Source of the DNA: JBKQHQ01 sp052148715
GTDB taxonomy: Bacteria; Pseudomonadota; Alphaproteobacteria; Rhizobiales; Xanthobacteraceae
DNA: 43,813 nt
Direction: 5' to 3'
Assembly: GCA_052148715.1 (NCBI GenBank)
Contig: JBKQHQ010000137.1
Span: forward strand, 1-43,813
The notes beneath the pieces are model-generated. The model saw nothing but the letters and a program-made list of their open reading frames with translations. It did not search any database and was not told where the DNA came from. This document shows positions 8,349 to 16,858 of the stretch, one piece after another. A program made the translations under genes and the position numbers. Position 1 is the first letter of the stretch. Every line of letters begins with the position of its first letter.

Positions 8349-9386
8349 TCACCGCGCGCTTGCGGCCGGTCGCTTGGCAAGCCGGTCGTTCAGGCGACTA
8401 TAGACTTTGCGGGCGTTGCCCTCGAATATTTTTTGCTTGTCGGGCGTACTGAGCCAGGAGACCTGATCGAGGTAGCGCTTGGTGTCGTCGAAATCGTGCC
8501 CGGTTTCGGGATCGATGCCTTTGACCGCCCCCACCATCTCGGACGCGAAGAGAATGTTGTCGACGGGAACCACCTCGGTGAGCAGCTCGATGCCGGGCAG
8601 GTGATAGACGCAGGTGTCGAAGAAGACGTTCTTGAGCACCAGTTCCTCAAACGGCGGCCGCTTGTTATTGAGCGCCAGCCCACGATAGCGACCCCAGTGG
8701 AACGGAACCGCGCCGCCGCCATGGGGGATGATGAGCTTCAGGGTCGGAAAATCCTTGAACAGGTCGGACATGATCAGCTGCATGAACGCCGTCGTGTCGG
8801 CGTTGATGTAGTGGGCGCCGGTGGTATGAAAGCATGGGTTGCAGGACGCGCTCACATGAACCATGGCTGGCACATCGAGCTCGACCATTTTTTCATACAG
8901 CGGGTACCACCATCGGTCGGTCAGGGGCGGCGAGTTCCAGAAGCCGCCGGATGGATCGGGATTTAGATTGCAGCCGACAAAGCCGAATTCGTTGACGCAG
9001 CGCTCGAGTTCGCCAACGCAGGTGGCAGGTGGGACGCCGGGCGATTGCGGCAATTGGCATACGCCGATGAAATTGCTCGGGTAAAGCACGCACACCCGAT
9101 GAATAAGCTCGTTGCAGATTTGCGACCAGCGCAGGCTAACACCCGCATCGCCGATATGGTGGCCCATGCCGGACGCGCGTGGTGAGAAGATCGTCAGGTC
9201 GGTGCCACGCTGGCGCTGCAGCTTAAGCTGGGCATTCTCCAGACTCTCGCGAATTTGGTCGTCGCTGATGTCGGGGGTGCTGGTCGGTACCTGCGACGGG
9301 TCCTTGATGCCCGCAATCTGGCGTTGCCGATACGCATGGAGCGCTTGCGGCTCGGTGGTGTAGTGGCCGTGACAGTCGATAATCAT
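8349..9386 (-). CDS. ligJ: 4-oxalomesaconate hydratase, LigJ type (amidohydrolase superfamily)
   Basis: A 345-residue metal-dependent enzyme of the Amidohydro_2 family. The sequence keeps the LigJ pattern: MIIDCHGHYTT at the N-terminus (metal ligands His6 and His8), SQVPTSTPDISDDQIRESLE, GTDLTIFSPRASGMGHHIGD, NLNPDPSGGFWNSPPLTDRW, HVSASCNPCFHTTGAHYINA, LIIPHGGGAVPFHWGR and ILFASEMVGAVKGIDPETGH. LigJ hydrates 4-oxalomesaconate to 4-carboxy-4-hydroxy-2-oxoadipate in the protocatechuate 4,5-cleavage and gallate pathways, in the cytoplasm. ATG 9386 is preceded by a weak GAGG. None of the usual partners (4,5-dioxygenase, LigC dehydrogenase, LigI lactonase, LigK aldolase) is in the window, so either they are elsewhere or the enzyme serves another tricarboxylate route. 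Confidence 0.85.
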   Translation of the reverse strand: MIIDCHGHYTTEPQALHAYRQRQIAGIKDPSQVPTSTPDISDDQIRESLENAQLKLQRQRGTDLTIFSPRASGMGHHIGDAGVSLRWSQICNELIHRVCVLYPSNFIGVCQLPQSPGVPPATCVGELERCVNEFGFVGCNLNPDPSGGFWNSPPLTDRWWYPLYEKMVELDVPAMVHVSASCNPCFHTTGAHYINADTTAFMQLIMSDLFKDFPTLKLIIPHGGGAVPFHWGRYRGLALNNKRPPFEELVLKNVFFDTCVYHLPGIELLTEVVPVDNILFASEMVGAVKGIDPETGHDFDDTKRYLDQVSWLSTPDKQKIFEGNARKVYSRLNDRLAKRPAASAR

Positions 9387-9819
9387 GGTGCCTCGCTGGT
9401 CGGGGTGCTACTCGGCAGGACTAAGATACAACGGTTGCGCCGTCTTGCCGAAGGTCTATTCGTGACCGGTGTCATCGGCGAAAGCGAAGGCCGCGGTGCA
9501 GCACGAACCATGGCCGTGAGCATTCAGGCAGTCCGCGCCGCGCCGAGGGTCGCGATCGAATGTCCGAGAGAATCGCGTTGCAGCATAATTATCGCGCTCG
9601 GCCACCTGACCTGCCGCACTGATTAGGCGTCGGAGGTATCGAAGGTCAATTGTAACGTCGGATTGTACATAGAGCCACGGCGGGCGTGCGATACGCGATG
9701 AAGATCGGCGATTGCTCACGGCGCCGAGGAATCCGTCGGGAGGTTACTTCTTCGAGGTGACCTTTTCGGGAGACAGAGACGGCGTGGCCGGAGCGGGGGG
9801 CGGAGAGAGCAAGCGCGTC
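9387..9819. other. Intergenic region, ligJ 5' side and patatin 3' side
   Basis: About 430 bases between two minus-strand genes; it should hold the ligJ promoter and the patatin transcript end. The small reading frames here lack ribosome binding sites. No clear terminator hairpin or operator was seen. Confidence 0.4.
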
Positions 9820-11103
9820 TTAGACCGGGTTTCGCTTCTCGACCCAGTGCTCGGGCTTGACCTGGCGTTCGGCCGCGATCCGAGCGATCTGGTAGATCTC
9901 GTCGACGATGGCGGTGTCATCGATCCGGCGGAACCGCTCCACATCGCGATCGGTCACCTTGACGTCGAGCTCCGAAGCGAGCCACTTCGCCTCCAGTTGG
10001 ACGTCGTAGCGAAAGAACCGGAACAGTTTGCCTCCCGGCGGGCCGTCGCCGGCAAGTGTGCCGATCTCAGAGTTGATCTCCCACGGCGTCGGACACTCTC
10101 CCCACCATTGCATCAGCGCCAGCACCATCATTTCGGCGTCCGTCATCATCGATCGGAGCGCGTGCAGAGCAAGTTTCGGATAGCGAAGGTAGCCGAGATT
10201 TTCGAACGAGAGTTTCGCTCGACCGCTTCCGGTTCCGACCGACACGATGGTGATCTTCTCCGGCCCGGTCGGCCAGCCCAATCCGAATGGCTTGAGTTGG
10301 GTCATCTGCAACAGCGCAAGCGACGGATTGTTGTGCGGAGTGACCCCGCCGTCGACAAAAAGGCCGTGGTTGGCCTCGTCGATCATCTTGTGCCGCAAAC
10401 CAAATCGCGTCAGCCAGGTCAGCGGCAGACGGACGAAGAAAGGATGTTGGAACGGCGCGGCGATGGCGTCGGGCAGGGTCTCAGGCTGCGGTCCGATCGG
10501 CAAGATCTCGGGATCAAAATAGTGAGGCGCGGCCGTGCTTGCGCGCACGAGATTGGCCAACTTGTAATGTTCGTTGCCGATATAGGGCTTTCCGTCACGG
10601 TCGATGCCGTCGTTCCAGTAGGGGGCGCGCGGATTGTTGGACAGTATCCAGGGGGCGCCGGTGTCCATGCGCTTGGTGATGACGCCGAGCCCGGTGATGA
10701 GCTCGTGACTTCCTAGGTCGCGGTCACGAACAATGGTGTCGATTTGGCCACGCAACCCGCGGGCGTCGAACTTTGCCTGCACGACTGGGATGTGCCAGCG
10801 CGGCCGGAATGCGAAGGGAGCCAATCGCAGGTAGATATCCTTGACTTGCGCTGTGCTGTAACCGAGCGCCAGCGCACCGGCAATGATCGCCCCGGTGGAA
10901 GTGCCGCCGACGAGATCGAAGGCGTCACCCAGGCGGACTTCCCTTCCTTCGTTCTGTGCCAATAACGCTTCGATGCGTTCCAGAAATGCGACGGAGATGG
11001 CGCCGCGCACGCCGCCGCCGTCGAGCGCGAGCACCCGCTTTCGACCGGGGCCGAAGAGGTGCCGATCGCGGCAACAATCAAACCTGGGGGAGGCGTCGTT
11101 CAC
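9820..11103 (-). CDS. Patatin-like phospholipase
   Basis: A 427-residue patatin-domain protein. The oxyanion-hole loop DGGGVRG is at 28-34, the nucleophile elbow GTSTG at 67-71 (Ser69), and the dyad aspartate in VDGGVTPHNNP (Asp251). A conserved ASTAAPHYFDPE segment lies near 188-199. The C-terminal 150 residues go beyond the core and include YLRYPKLALHALRSMM and WVEKRNPV. These enzymes hydrolyse acyl esters of phospholipids or lipids; no signal peptide is seen, so a cytoplasmic or membrane-peripheral site is likely. The start is GTG 11103 with only a weak AGG upstream. It is divergent from the ku operon; bacterial patatins also occur in anti-phage CBASS systems, but no cyclase or effector partner is present here. 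Confidence 0.85.
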   Translation of the reverse strand: MNDASPRFDCCRDRHLFGPGRKRVLALDGGGVRGAISVAFLERIEALLAQNEGREVRLGDAFDLVGGTSTGAIIAGALALGYSTAQVKDIYLRLAPFAFRPRWHIPVVQAKFDARGLRGQIDTIVRDRDLGSHELITGLGVITKRMDTGAPWILSNNPRAPYWNDGIDRDGKPYIGNEHYKLANLVRASTAAPHYFDPEILPIGPQPETLPDAIAAPFQHPFFVRLPLTWLTRFGLRHKMIDEANHGLFVDGGVTPHNNPSLALLQMTQLKPFGLGWPTGPEKITIVSVGTGSGRAKLSFENLGYLRYPKLALHALRSMMTDAEMMVLALMQWWGECPTPWEINSEIGTLAGDGPPGGKLFRFFRYDVQLEAKWLASELDVKVTDRDVERFRRIDDTAIVDEIYQIARIAAERQVKPEHWVEKRNPV

Positions 11104-11567
11104 AGTGGGACCTGGCGAGGGGTGGTCGAGGCGATTTGGGTGGCACTACCTGTAGCATCATTCGCCCCTCTTGGGCTTCAGCATCAGCTCGACGCAATCC
11201 TCAAGGAGACCGTAAACGTTCGCCATCTCCTGCCGTCGGTTCGGCGGCTGGCGGCGAGGGCGCAATTTCTCAAACGCGGCGTAAGCTCGAGCGCAAGGCA
11301 ACCGTCACGTCGAGCAAGATTTGATGAGAACATGATGGCAACCCATGGGTGCGCGGCCAGCCTCGACGAGGAGGGCCGCGTCGTAGAAAAACTGTTATAT
11401 TTCAATGCTCTGAAAGAGCTGAGATAGCCGGATGCGCAATGGTACCCACGGTCGCGAATCTCGGCTATTACGGATTCATTACGCGGTTCGGCTATACTTG
11501 GGGCTCCTCGGCCCGGTCGTCGAACGCGGACCCGGTCCGGCATTTCTGTTCGCGCCTGGAGCGTCCT
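11104..11567. promoter_or_regulatory. Divergent region between patatin gene and ku
   Basis: About 460 bases. An in-frame extension of ku reaches 11349, but its residues do not resemble Ku and the Ku fold starts at 11568, so this stretch is treated as non-coding. It must hold promoters for the patatin gene and the NHEJ operon. No confident hexamers or operator were seen. Confidence 0.4.
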
Positions 11568-12419
11568 ATGGCCCCTCGAGCTTATTGGAAAGGTTACCTG
11601 AAACTGTCGATGGTCACGTGCCCCATCGCGATGTACCCGGCCACCTCGACGGCGGAGCGTGTCTCGTTCCACCGCATCAACAAGAAAACCGGAAACCGCC
11701 TCAAGCAGCAGCTCATCGACTCCGAAACCCTTGAGCCGGTCGAAAAGGAAGACATCGGCCGCGGCTACGAGATCGGCAAGGGCCAGTATCTCCAGGTCGA
11801 GGATGACGAGATCGAAAAAATCCAGATCGAGACCACCCACACGATCGAGATCGACAGCTTCGTGCCGCGGTCGGAAGTGGACGATCGTTATCTGGACGGC
11901 ACCTACTACGTGGCGCCGACCGATCAAGTCGGGCAGGAGGCGTTTGCGGTCATTCGCGACGCCATTCGGCAAAAGGACATGGTCGGCCTGGGCCGCGTCG
12001 TTCTGGCGCGCCGGGAGCACGTCGTTCTGCTGGAGGCCTTTGATAAAGGGCTGCTGGCGACCACCGTGCGCTACTCCTATGAGGTGCGCGATCAGGCGGC
12101 CTATTTCGAGGATATTCCGGAGCTCAAGCTGCCGGGAGAGATGAAGGAGCTTGCTGCACACATCATCGAGAGCAAGGCCGCGCATTTCGATCCGACGAAA
12201 TTCGTGGACCATTACGAAACGGCGCTCGTTGAAATGCTGCGGGCGAAGCAGGCCGGCCGCGTCATTGAGGCTCCCAAGGAGCAGCCCGCCCCGCAACGCG
12301 TGATCAATCTCATGGATGCGTTGCGTGCGAGCATCAGCGCTGAAACCAAGAAGAAGCCGGCGGCTGCGAGCACCAAGGTCCGCGCGCGCGGCACTGGCAC
12401 GAGGAAGACGGGACGCTGA
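11568..12419 (+). CDS. ku: Ku protein, non-homologous end joining
   Basis: A 283-residue bacterial Ku with the typical start MAPRAYWKGYLKLSMVTCPI and the core segments RVSFHRINKKTGNRLKQQ, EDIGRGYEIGKGQYL, EIDSFVPRSEVDDRYLDGTY, AFAVIRDAIRQKDMVGLGRV and LAAHIIESKAAHFDPTKFVD. Bacterial Ku forms a homodimer ring on DNA ends and recruits LigD. The C-terminus is a flexible basic tail (KKKPAAASTKVRARGTGTRK) as in other rhizobial Ku proteins that hold DNA or LigD. ATG 11568 has GGAG six bases upstream (11558-11561), whereas the upstream extension does not look like protein. The stop at 12417-12419 overlaps a possible CTG start of the next gene. It leads the operon ku - BRCT/TPR gene - ligD. Confidence 0.95.
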   Translation: MAPRAYWKGYLKLSMVTCPIAMYPATSTAERVSFHRINKKTGNRLKQQLIDSETLEPVEKEDIGRGYEIGKGQYLQVEDDEIEKIQIETTHTIEIDSFVPRSEVDDRYLDGTYYVAPTDQVGQEAFAVIRDAIRQKDMVGLGRVVLARREHVVLLEAFDKGLLATTVRYSYEVRDQAAYFEDIPELKLPGEMKELAAHIIESKAAHFDPTKFVDHYETALVEMLRAKQAGRVIEAPKEQPAPQRVINLMDALRASISAETKKKPAAASTKVRARGTGTRKTGR

Positions 12420-12490
12420 GGGAAACGTTCGACCCGGACGCCGCGTCGCTCGAGGGCGGTGTCATCGCCTTCACGGGGCGGCTTGCCTCG

Positions 12491-13531
12491 ATGAAACGGG
12501 CCGAGGCCTTCGCACTGGTGCGCGCGCGCGGCGGTGCTCCACGCGAAGGGGTCACGAAGGACACGCGTCTGCTGATCGTCGGCGAGCTCGGCTGGCCGCT
12601 CCTCGACGACGGGCGCCCCTCGAACAGCCTCGCGCGCGCGAAATCCTACCGCGTGCCGATCATCAGCGAGCGCCGGTTCCTCGAATGGGTCGGTAAGTCG
12701 TTTCCGGAAGATCAGGCGAGGATGTACACGGCCACGCAGCTTGCCGCCTTGAGCAAGCTGCCGCCGGACGTCGTCGATCAGCTGTCCATGTTCGGCCTGA
12801 TCGAGCCGCGGGAGGGGTTTTACGGCTTCCGTGACCTCGCAGCCGCCCGCCAAGTCGCCCAGCTGCTCGGCTCCGGAACCGCACTCTCCGTGATCACCCG
12901 CAGCCTCTATGACATCCGCAAGTGGCTGCCGGATGCGCGGCTTTCCAACGTGCGGCTGTTTCCCGAATCCTGCGACCGGATTCTGGTCGATCAGCTACAG
13001 GGGCGCACCGACCAGAAGGGCCAGTTTGTCTTGCCCGTGGCCAGCGCTGAGGATGATCCCGACGCGGTCTTCGCAAGAGCGCAAGACGCTGAGGAGGCCG
13101 GCGATCTGGAGGGCGCCGAAAATCTCTACCGGCGCTTGATGAAGCTCGATCCGAACGAGCCGGCCGCGGGGCTCAATCTCGGCAACCTTCTGCGCGAGCA
13201 AAAGCGGGTCGTCGAAGCCGAAGCGGCCTATCGCTGGGCCGTGAAGGCCGATCCGCGCTTTGCGCATGCCTGGTACAATCTCGCTGATATGCTTGAGGAA
13301 GCCGGACGGCTCCCGGAGGCGCTCGATGCCCTGAAGCGTGCGCTCGACGCCGATCCGAACTACGCCGACGCCATGTTCAACATGGCGCTGTTGCTGCAAC
13401 GACAAGAGCGGCATGCGGAGGCGGCGACGTGGTGGCGGCGCTATCTGGCGCTCGACGTTAGTTCGCCCTGGGCTGAGCGCGCCAAGCGCGCGCTGAAATA
13501 TTGCGAAATGCAGATCGTGGTCTCGAACTGA
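12491..13531 (+). CDS. BRCT / MerR-like HTH / TPR protein of the NHEJ operon
   Basis: From ATG 12491 the product is 346 residues, but the frame is open upstream and the residues before it (FDPDAASLEGGVIAFTGRLAS) form the first strand of a BRCT domain that continues as MKRAEAFALVRARGG and VTKDTRLLIVGELG. No ATG, GTG or TTG occurs upstream before the stop at 12341; a CTG at 12416 overlaps the ku stop in a CTGA arrangement, with GAGGAAG at 12401-12407, and would give 371 residues. After the BRCT come a MerR-type winged helix (MYTATQLAALSKLPPDVVDQ, then FGLIEPREGFYGFRDL) and about four TPR units (from AEEAGDLEGAENLYRRLMKL to the end). BRCT suggests binding to phosphoproteins or DNA ends; the TPRs suggest a scaffold. 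Position between ku and ligD implies a role in or coupled to NHEJ, which is inference. Confidence 0.85.
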   Translation: MKRAEAFALVRARGGAPREGVTKDTRLLIVGELGWPLLDDGRPSNSLARAKSYRVPIISERRFLEWVGKSFPEDQARMYTATQLAALSKLPPDVVDQLSMFGLIEPREGFYGFRDLAAARQVAQLLGSGTALSVITRSLYDIRKWLPDARLSNVRLFPESCDRILVDQLQGRTDQKGQFVLPVASAEDDPDAVFARAQDAEEAGDLEGAENLYRRLMKLDPNEPAAGLNLGNLLREQKRVVEAEAAYRWAVKADPRFAHAWYNLADMLEEAGRLPEALDALKRALDADPNYADAMFNMALLLQRQERHAEAATWWRRYLALDVSSPWAERAKRALKYCEMQIVVSN

Positions 13532-13539
13532 GAGCGATC

Positions 13540-16125
13540 GTGCCGCGCGCAAAATCACCGCCCGCGCGCTCGCGCAAGCAACCGGTCGAGGAACCGCTCA
13601 AGGAATACAAGCGCAAGCGCGATTTCGCCAAGACCGCCGAGCCGCAGCCAAAGTCCTCAGATAGCGCCGGCCAGGAATTCGTTGTCCAGAAGCACGCCGC
13701 GCGCAGGCTTCACTACGACCTGCGGCTCGAGCTCGACGGCGTCTTGAAGAGCTGGGCGGTGACCCGGGGACCGAGCCTGACCGTCGGCGAGAAACGGCTT
13801 GCGGTGCGCACCGAGGATCATCCGATCGAATACCTCGCCTTCGAGGGCAACATACCGAAGGGCGAATACGGCGGCGGGTCGATGATCGTGTGGGATCGCG
13901 GTCGCTGGCTGCCAGACGGCGACGCGCATTATGGACTGCGCAAGGGCCACCTTGCGTTCACGCTCGAGGGCAGGCGGTTGAAAGGCCGCTGGCATCTGGT
14001 GCGTATTCGCCCGCGGCCGGGAGAGAAGACCGAGCCGTGGCTGCTCATGAAGTCGGATGACGCTTTCGCCCGGCATCCGGGCGATCCAGAGATCATCGAA
14101 GAGGAGCCCACATCCTATCTCAGCGGCCGCACCACCGAGGAGCTCGCTGCTGAAGGCGAGCTGCGCGAGGACCACAAAGCCCGTGCCAAGGCGACGCGCA
14201 CACGCAAGCTCGTCCTCCCGGATATCAGCAAGATCCGGGGAGCCCGCAAGGGACTGCTGCCGGCGTTCCTCGAGCCGAGCCTGGCGCTCGCATGCGATAA
14301 GCCGCCGAGCGGTCCGAAATGGGTGCACGAGATCAAGCACGACGGCTACCGGATGCAGGCACGCATCGATGCGGGCAAGGCGCGGCTGCTGACGCGCAAG
14401 AGGCTCGACTGGTCGGAGCGGTTTTCCAGCATCACCGACGCCGTCAAGCGGCTCGGCCTCGGGTCGGCCTGGCTCGATGGGGAGATCACCGTCGAGGACG
14501 CCAGCGGCATCTCAAGCTTCCCCGATCTGCAAGCGGATCTGAAAGACGGTCGGCAAGACCGCTTCCGCTACTACGCTTTCGATATTCTTTATTGCGAAGG
14601 TTTTGATCTCACCAAGGTCGCCCTGCTCGATCGCAAGAATCTCCTCGAGCAAATCCTTGACGGCTTGCCTCCCTTATCGCCAATCCGCTTCAACGAGCAT
14701 CTTGAGGCGGACGGGCCCACCATGCTGGAGCACACATGCCGCCTCGGCCTCGAAGGCATTATCTCGAAGCGCGCCGACCTCGCCTTTCGCCCGGGACGTG
14801 GCGACCATTGGCTGAAGAGCAAATGCGTACAGCAGCAAGAATTCGTGATCGTGGGCTATGTCCCATCGACTGCCGTCAGCGGCTCGGTCGGCTCGCTGCT
14901 GCTCGGGTATTACGAGCAGGGAAAGCTCGTCTATGCCGGCCGCGCCGGCACCGGCTTTTCGAGCACCCAGGCCCAGTCATTGCGTCGCGAGCTCGAAGCG
15001 ATCAATGCACTGCGGCCGACCTTTGCACGTCCGCTCCCGGCCGGGGCTGAAAAGGGCGCGCGCTGGGCGCAGCCCAAGCTCGTATGCGAGGTCGAATTTC
15101 TCGGCTGGACGAACGAGCCGTTGCTTCGCTCGGCTGCATTCAAGGGATTGCGCGAAGACATGCCGGCGGAGGAGGTCGTCCTCGAAACCCCGGTGGCGTC
15201 GCTTCGCGAGGCGCAGCATGCGGTTGCTCGCCCCAGGGCGCCGAAAGGCAAGAAGATCGAGCCCGACCTGTCCGCGATCCGGCTCACCCACCCGGAGCGG
15301 ATCCTCTGGGAAGCGCAGGGGATCACCAAACAGGGGCTCGCGGAATTTTACACGGACATCGCCGAATGGATCCTGCCGCACATTACCGGCCGCGTGCTAA
15401 GTCTGTTACGGTCCCCGTCGGGCGTCAGCGCCAAGGGCTTCTTCGCCAAGCATCCGTGGCATGGCCTAAGCGACAGCGTCCGCCGCGTCGATACGGGCGA
15501 CAACGAAGCCATGCTCGCGATCGACGATCTCCCGGGCCTCATCAGCTTGGTGCAGGCGGGCGTCGTGGAAATCCATCCCTGGGGATCGCGGGTCGAGCAT
15601 CTCGAACAGCCGGATCGGCTGATCTTCGATCTCGATCCCGGCGAGGGAGTGCCGTGGGACGCGGTCATCGAGGCTGCGCGGGAGACGCGCGCAAGGCTTG
15701 CCGATCTCGGCCTGCAAAGCTTCGTCAAGACCTCGGGCGGCAAGGGGCTGCACGTGGTCGTTCCCATCGAACCGAAGAATTCCTGGGACGAGGCGAAAAC
15801 GTTCACCGGCTCGGTCGCGGTTGCGATCGCCAGGAGTAGGCCGGATCGGTATGCCGCCACGATGGCCAAGAGCGCGAGGACCGGTCGCATTTTCATCGAC
15901 TATTTGCGCAACGGCCGCGAGGCGACCGCGGTCGCGGCCTACTCGACGCGAGCATTGCCTCAGGCCTCGGTCTCGACACCCGTGGCGTGGGACGAACTCT
16001 CCGAGGGCCTGCGCGCCGACCATTTCACGCTCGACAACCTGCGCCACCGGCTGGCCTTCTTGCAACAAGACCCGTGGGAAGGCTTCTTCACGGTCCGTCA
16101 GCGGCTGCGCACGGCGGCAAGGTGA
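13540..16125 (+). CDS. ligD: ATP-dependent DNA ligase D, PE-Lig-Pol order
   Basis: An 861-residue multidomain end-joining enzyme. The N-terminal 3'-phosphoesterase has KHAARRLHYDLRLELDG (His52 and His58 region). The ligase domain has motif I EIKHDGYR (adenylated Lys266), WLDGEITVED, YYAFDILYCEG, EGIISKRADL and WLKSKC, followed by the OB fold. The C-terminal archaeo-eukaryotic primase-type polymerase starts near LTHPERILWEAQGITKQGL and holds the metal-binding LIFDLDPG (Asp697, Asp699) and FVKTSGGKGLHVVVP. The enzyme trims, fills and seals DNA ends held by Ku. GTG 13540 is chosen, with GAGAG just upstream and eight bases after the previous stop; the frame also reaches a TTG at 13501 inside that gene. 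All catalytic motifs look intact. Confidence 0.95.
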   Translation: MPRAKSPPARSRKQPVEEPLKEYKRKRDFAKTAEPQPKSSDSAGQEFVVQKHAARRLHYDLRLELDGVLKSWAVTRGPSLTVGEKRLAVRTEDHPIEYLAFEGNIPKGEYGGGSMIVWDRGRWLPDGDAHYGLRKGHLAFTLEGRRLKGRWHLVRIRPRPGEKTEPWLLMKSDDAFARHPGDPEIIEEEPTSYLSGRTTEELAAEGELREDHKARAKATRTRKLVLPDISKIRGARKGLLPAFLEPSLALACDKPPSGPKWVHEIKHDGYRMQARIDAGKARLLTRKRLDWSERFSSITDAVKRLGLGSAWLDGEITVEDASGISSFPDLQADLKDGRQDRFRYYAFDILYCEGFDLTKVALLDRKNLLEQILDGLPPLSPIRFNEHLEADGPTMLEHTCRLGLEGIISKRADLAFRPGRGDHWLKSKCVQQQEFVIVGYVPSTAVSGSVGSLLLGYYEQGKLVYAGRAGTGFSSTQAQSLRRELEAINALRPTFARPLPAGAEKGARWAQPKLVCEVEFLGWTNEPLLRSAAFKGLREDMPAEEVVLETPVASLREAQHAVARPRAPKGKKIEPDLSAIRLTHPERILWEAQGITKQGLAEFYTDIAEWILPHITGRVLSLLRSPSGVSAKGFFAKHPWHGLSDSVRRVDTGDNEAMLAIDDLPGLISLVQAGVVEIHPWGSRVEHLEQPDRLIFDLDPGEGVPWDAVIEAARETRARLADLGLQSFVKTSGGKGLHVVVPIEPKNSWDEAKTFTGSVAVAIARSRPDRYAATMAKSARTGRIFIDYLRNGREATAVAAYSTRALPQASVSTPVAWDELSEGLRADHFTLDNLRHRLAFLQQDPWEGFFTVRQRLRTAAR

Positions 16126-16330
16126 CCGCCGGTGATGACTATTCTCTCCATGCAGATTACCCCGGCGGGCAACCCACCGCGTGCATCACGCGATCGTTTT
16201 CGCTACGCAATGGCAATCACTGGCTGTTGGCCGCTCGCTCGAGGTGATCTAGCATCGGGCGACGGCGCGGCCGGGTCAGAGAACGCACCGTCGCCAAGAG
16301 GCTAGGGCGCTCGGATAAAGGATCGCAGCC

Positions 16331-16858
16331 ATGAGCTACACGCTGGAGCAACTCGCCGTCGATATCTGCAACGCGCTGACGGCCGATCCCGGCCCCGCCG
16401 GCAAGGCGGCGGTCTGCCGGTATGTGTCGCGCTCCTTGAACGACGCAGCCTTCGTGGCGACGCATCTGCGGGAGCGCCCGGCCGGGGCCAATCCGCGCGA
16501 GATCCTCTACGAGGACCCGCAGCTCGGCTTCTGCATCTGCGGCCACGTCTACGCCGGCGCGGCCAACGGCTCGCCGCATGACCACGGACAGAGCTGGGCC
16601 ATCTACGGGCAGGCCGCAGGCGTGACGGAGATGACCGACTGGACGATCGTGGAGCTGGGCAGTGCCGGCAAGCCCTCGCTGGTCGAGCCGGTCCGCACCT
16701 ATGTGCTGAAGCCCGGCGAGGCGCACTTCTACGATATCGGCGACGTGCACTCACCGCGACGGGAAAAGCCGTCCAAGCTCGTTCGTATCGAGGGCGAGAA
16801 CCTCGACAACGTAAAGCGCTCAAACATCAAAGCCAAAACGCCGGCTGAGGCGTCATAA
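16331..16858 (+). CDS. Cupin protein, cysteine/thiol dioxygenase-like
   Basis: A 175-residue single cupin of the small-thiol dioxygenase-like group (COG5553). The first metal motif is SPHDHGQSWAIYG (His83, His85) and the second gives DVHSPRR (His140), a probable three-histidine iron site. Such proteins oxidise a thiol such as cysteine or 3-mercaptopropionate to a sulfinate, or act on related small molecules, in the cytoplasm. AAGGA lies about eight bases before ATG 16331. It is tail to tail with the rhodanese gene and overlaps it by six bases. A rhodanese neighbour fits sulfur handling, but the substrate is not defined. Confidence 0.8.
   Translation: MSYTLEQLAVDICNALTADPGPAGKAAVCRYVSRSLNDAAFVATHLRERPAGANPREILYEDPQLGFCICGHVYAGAANGSPHDHGQSWAIYGQAAGVTEMTDWTIVELGSAGKPSLVEPVRTYVLKPGEAHFYDIGDVHSPRREKPSKLVRIEGENLDNVKRSNIKAKTPAEAS

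Noticed and set aside
9712..10716. 334-codon plus-strand frame
   Set aside because: It is antisense to the patatin gene, which has all its motifs; the product is Arg/Asp-rich and matches no family.
11349..11567. N-terminal extension of Ku
   Set aside because: Residues do not resemble Ku, and ATG 11568 has a good ribosome binding site.
11184..12296. 370-codon minus-strand frame opposite ku
   Set aside because: Shadow of the high-GC Ku coding strand; no motif or ribosome binding site.
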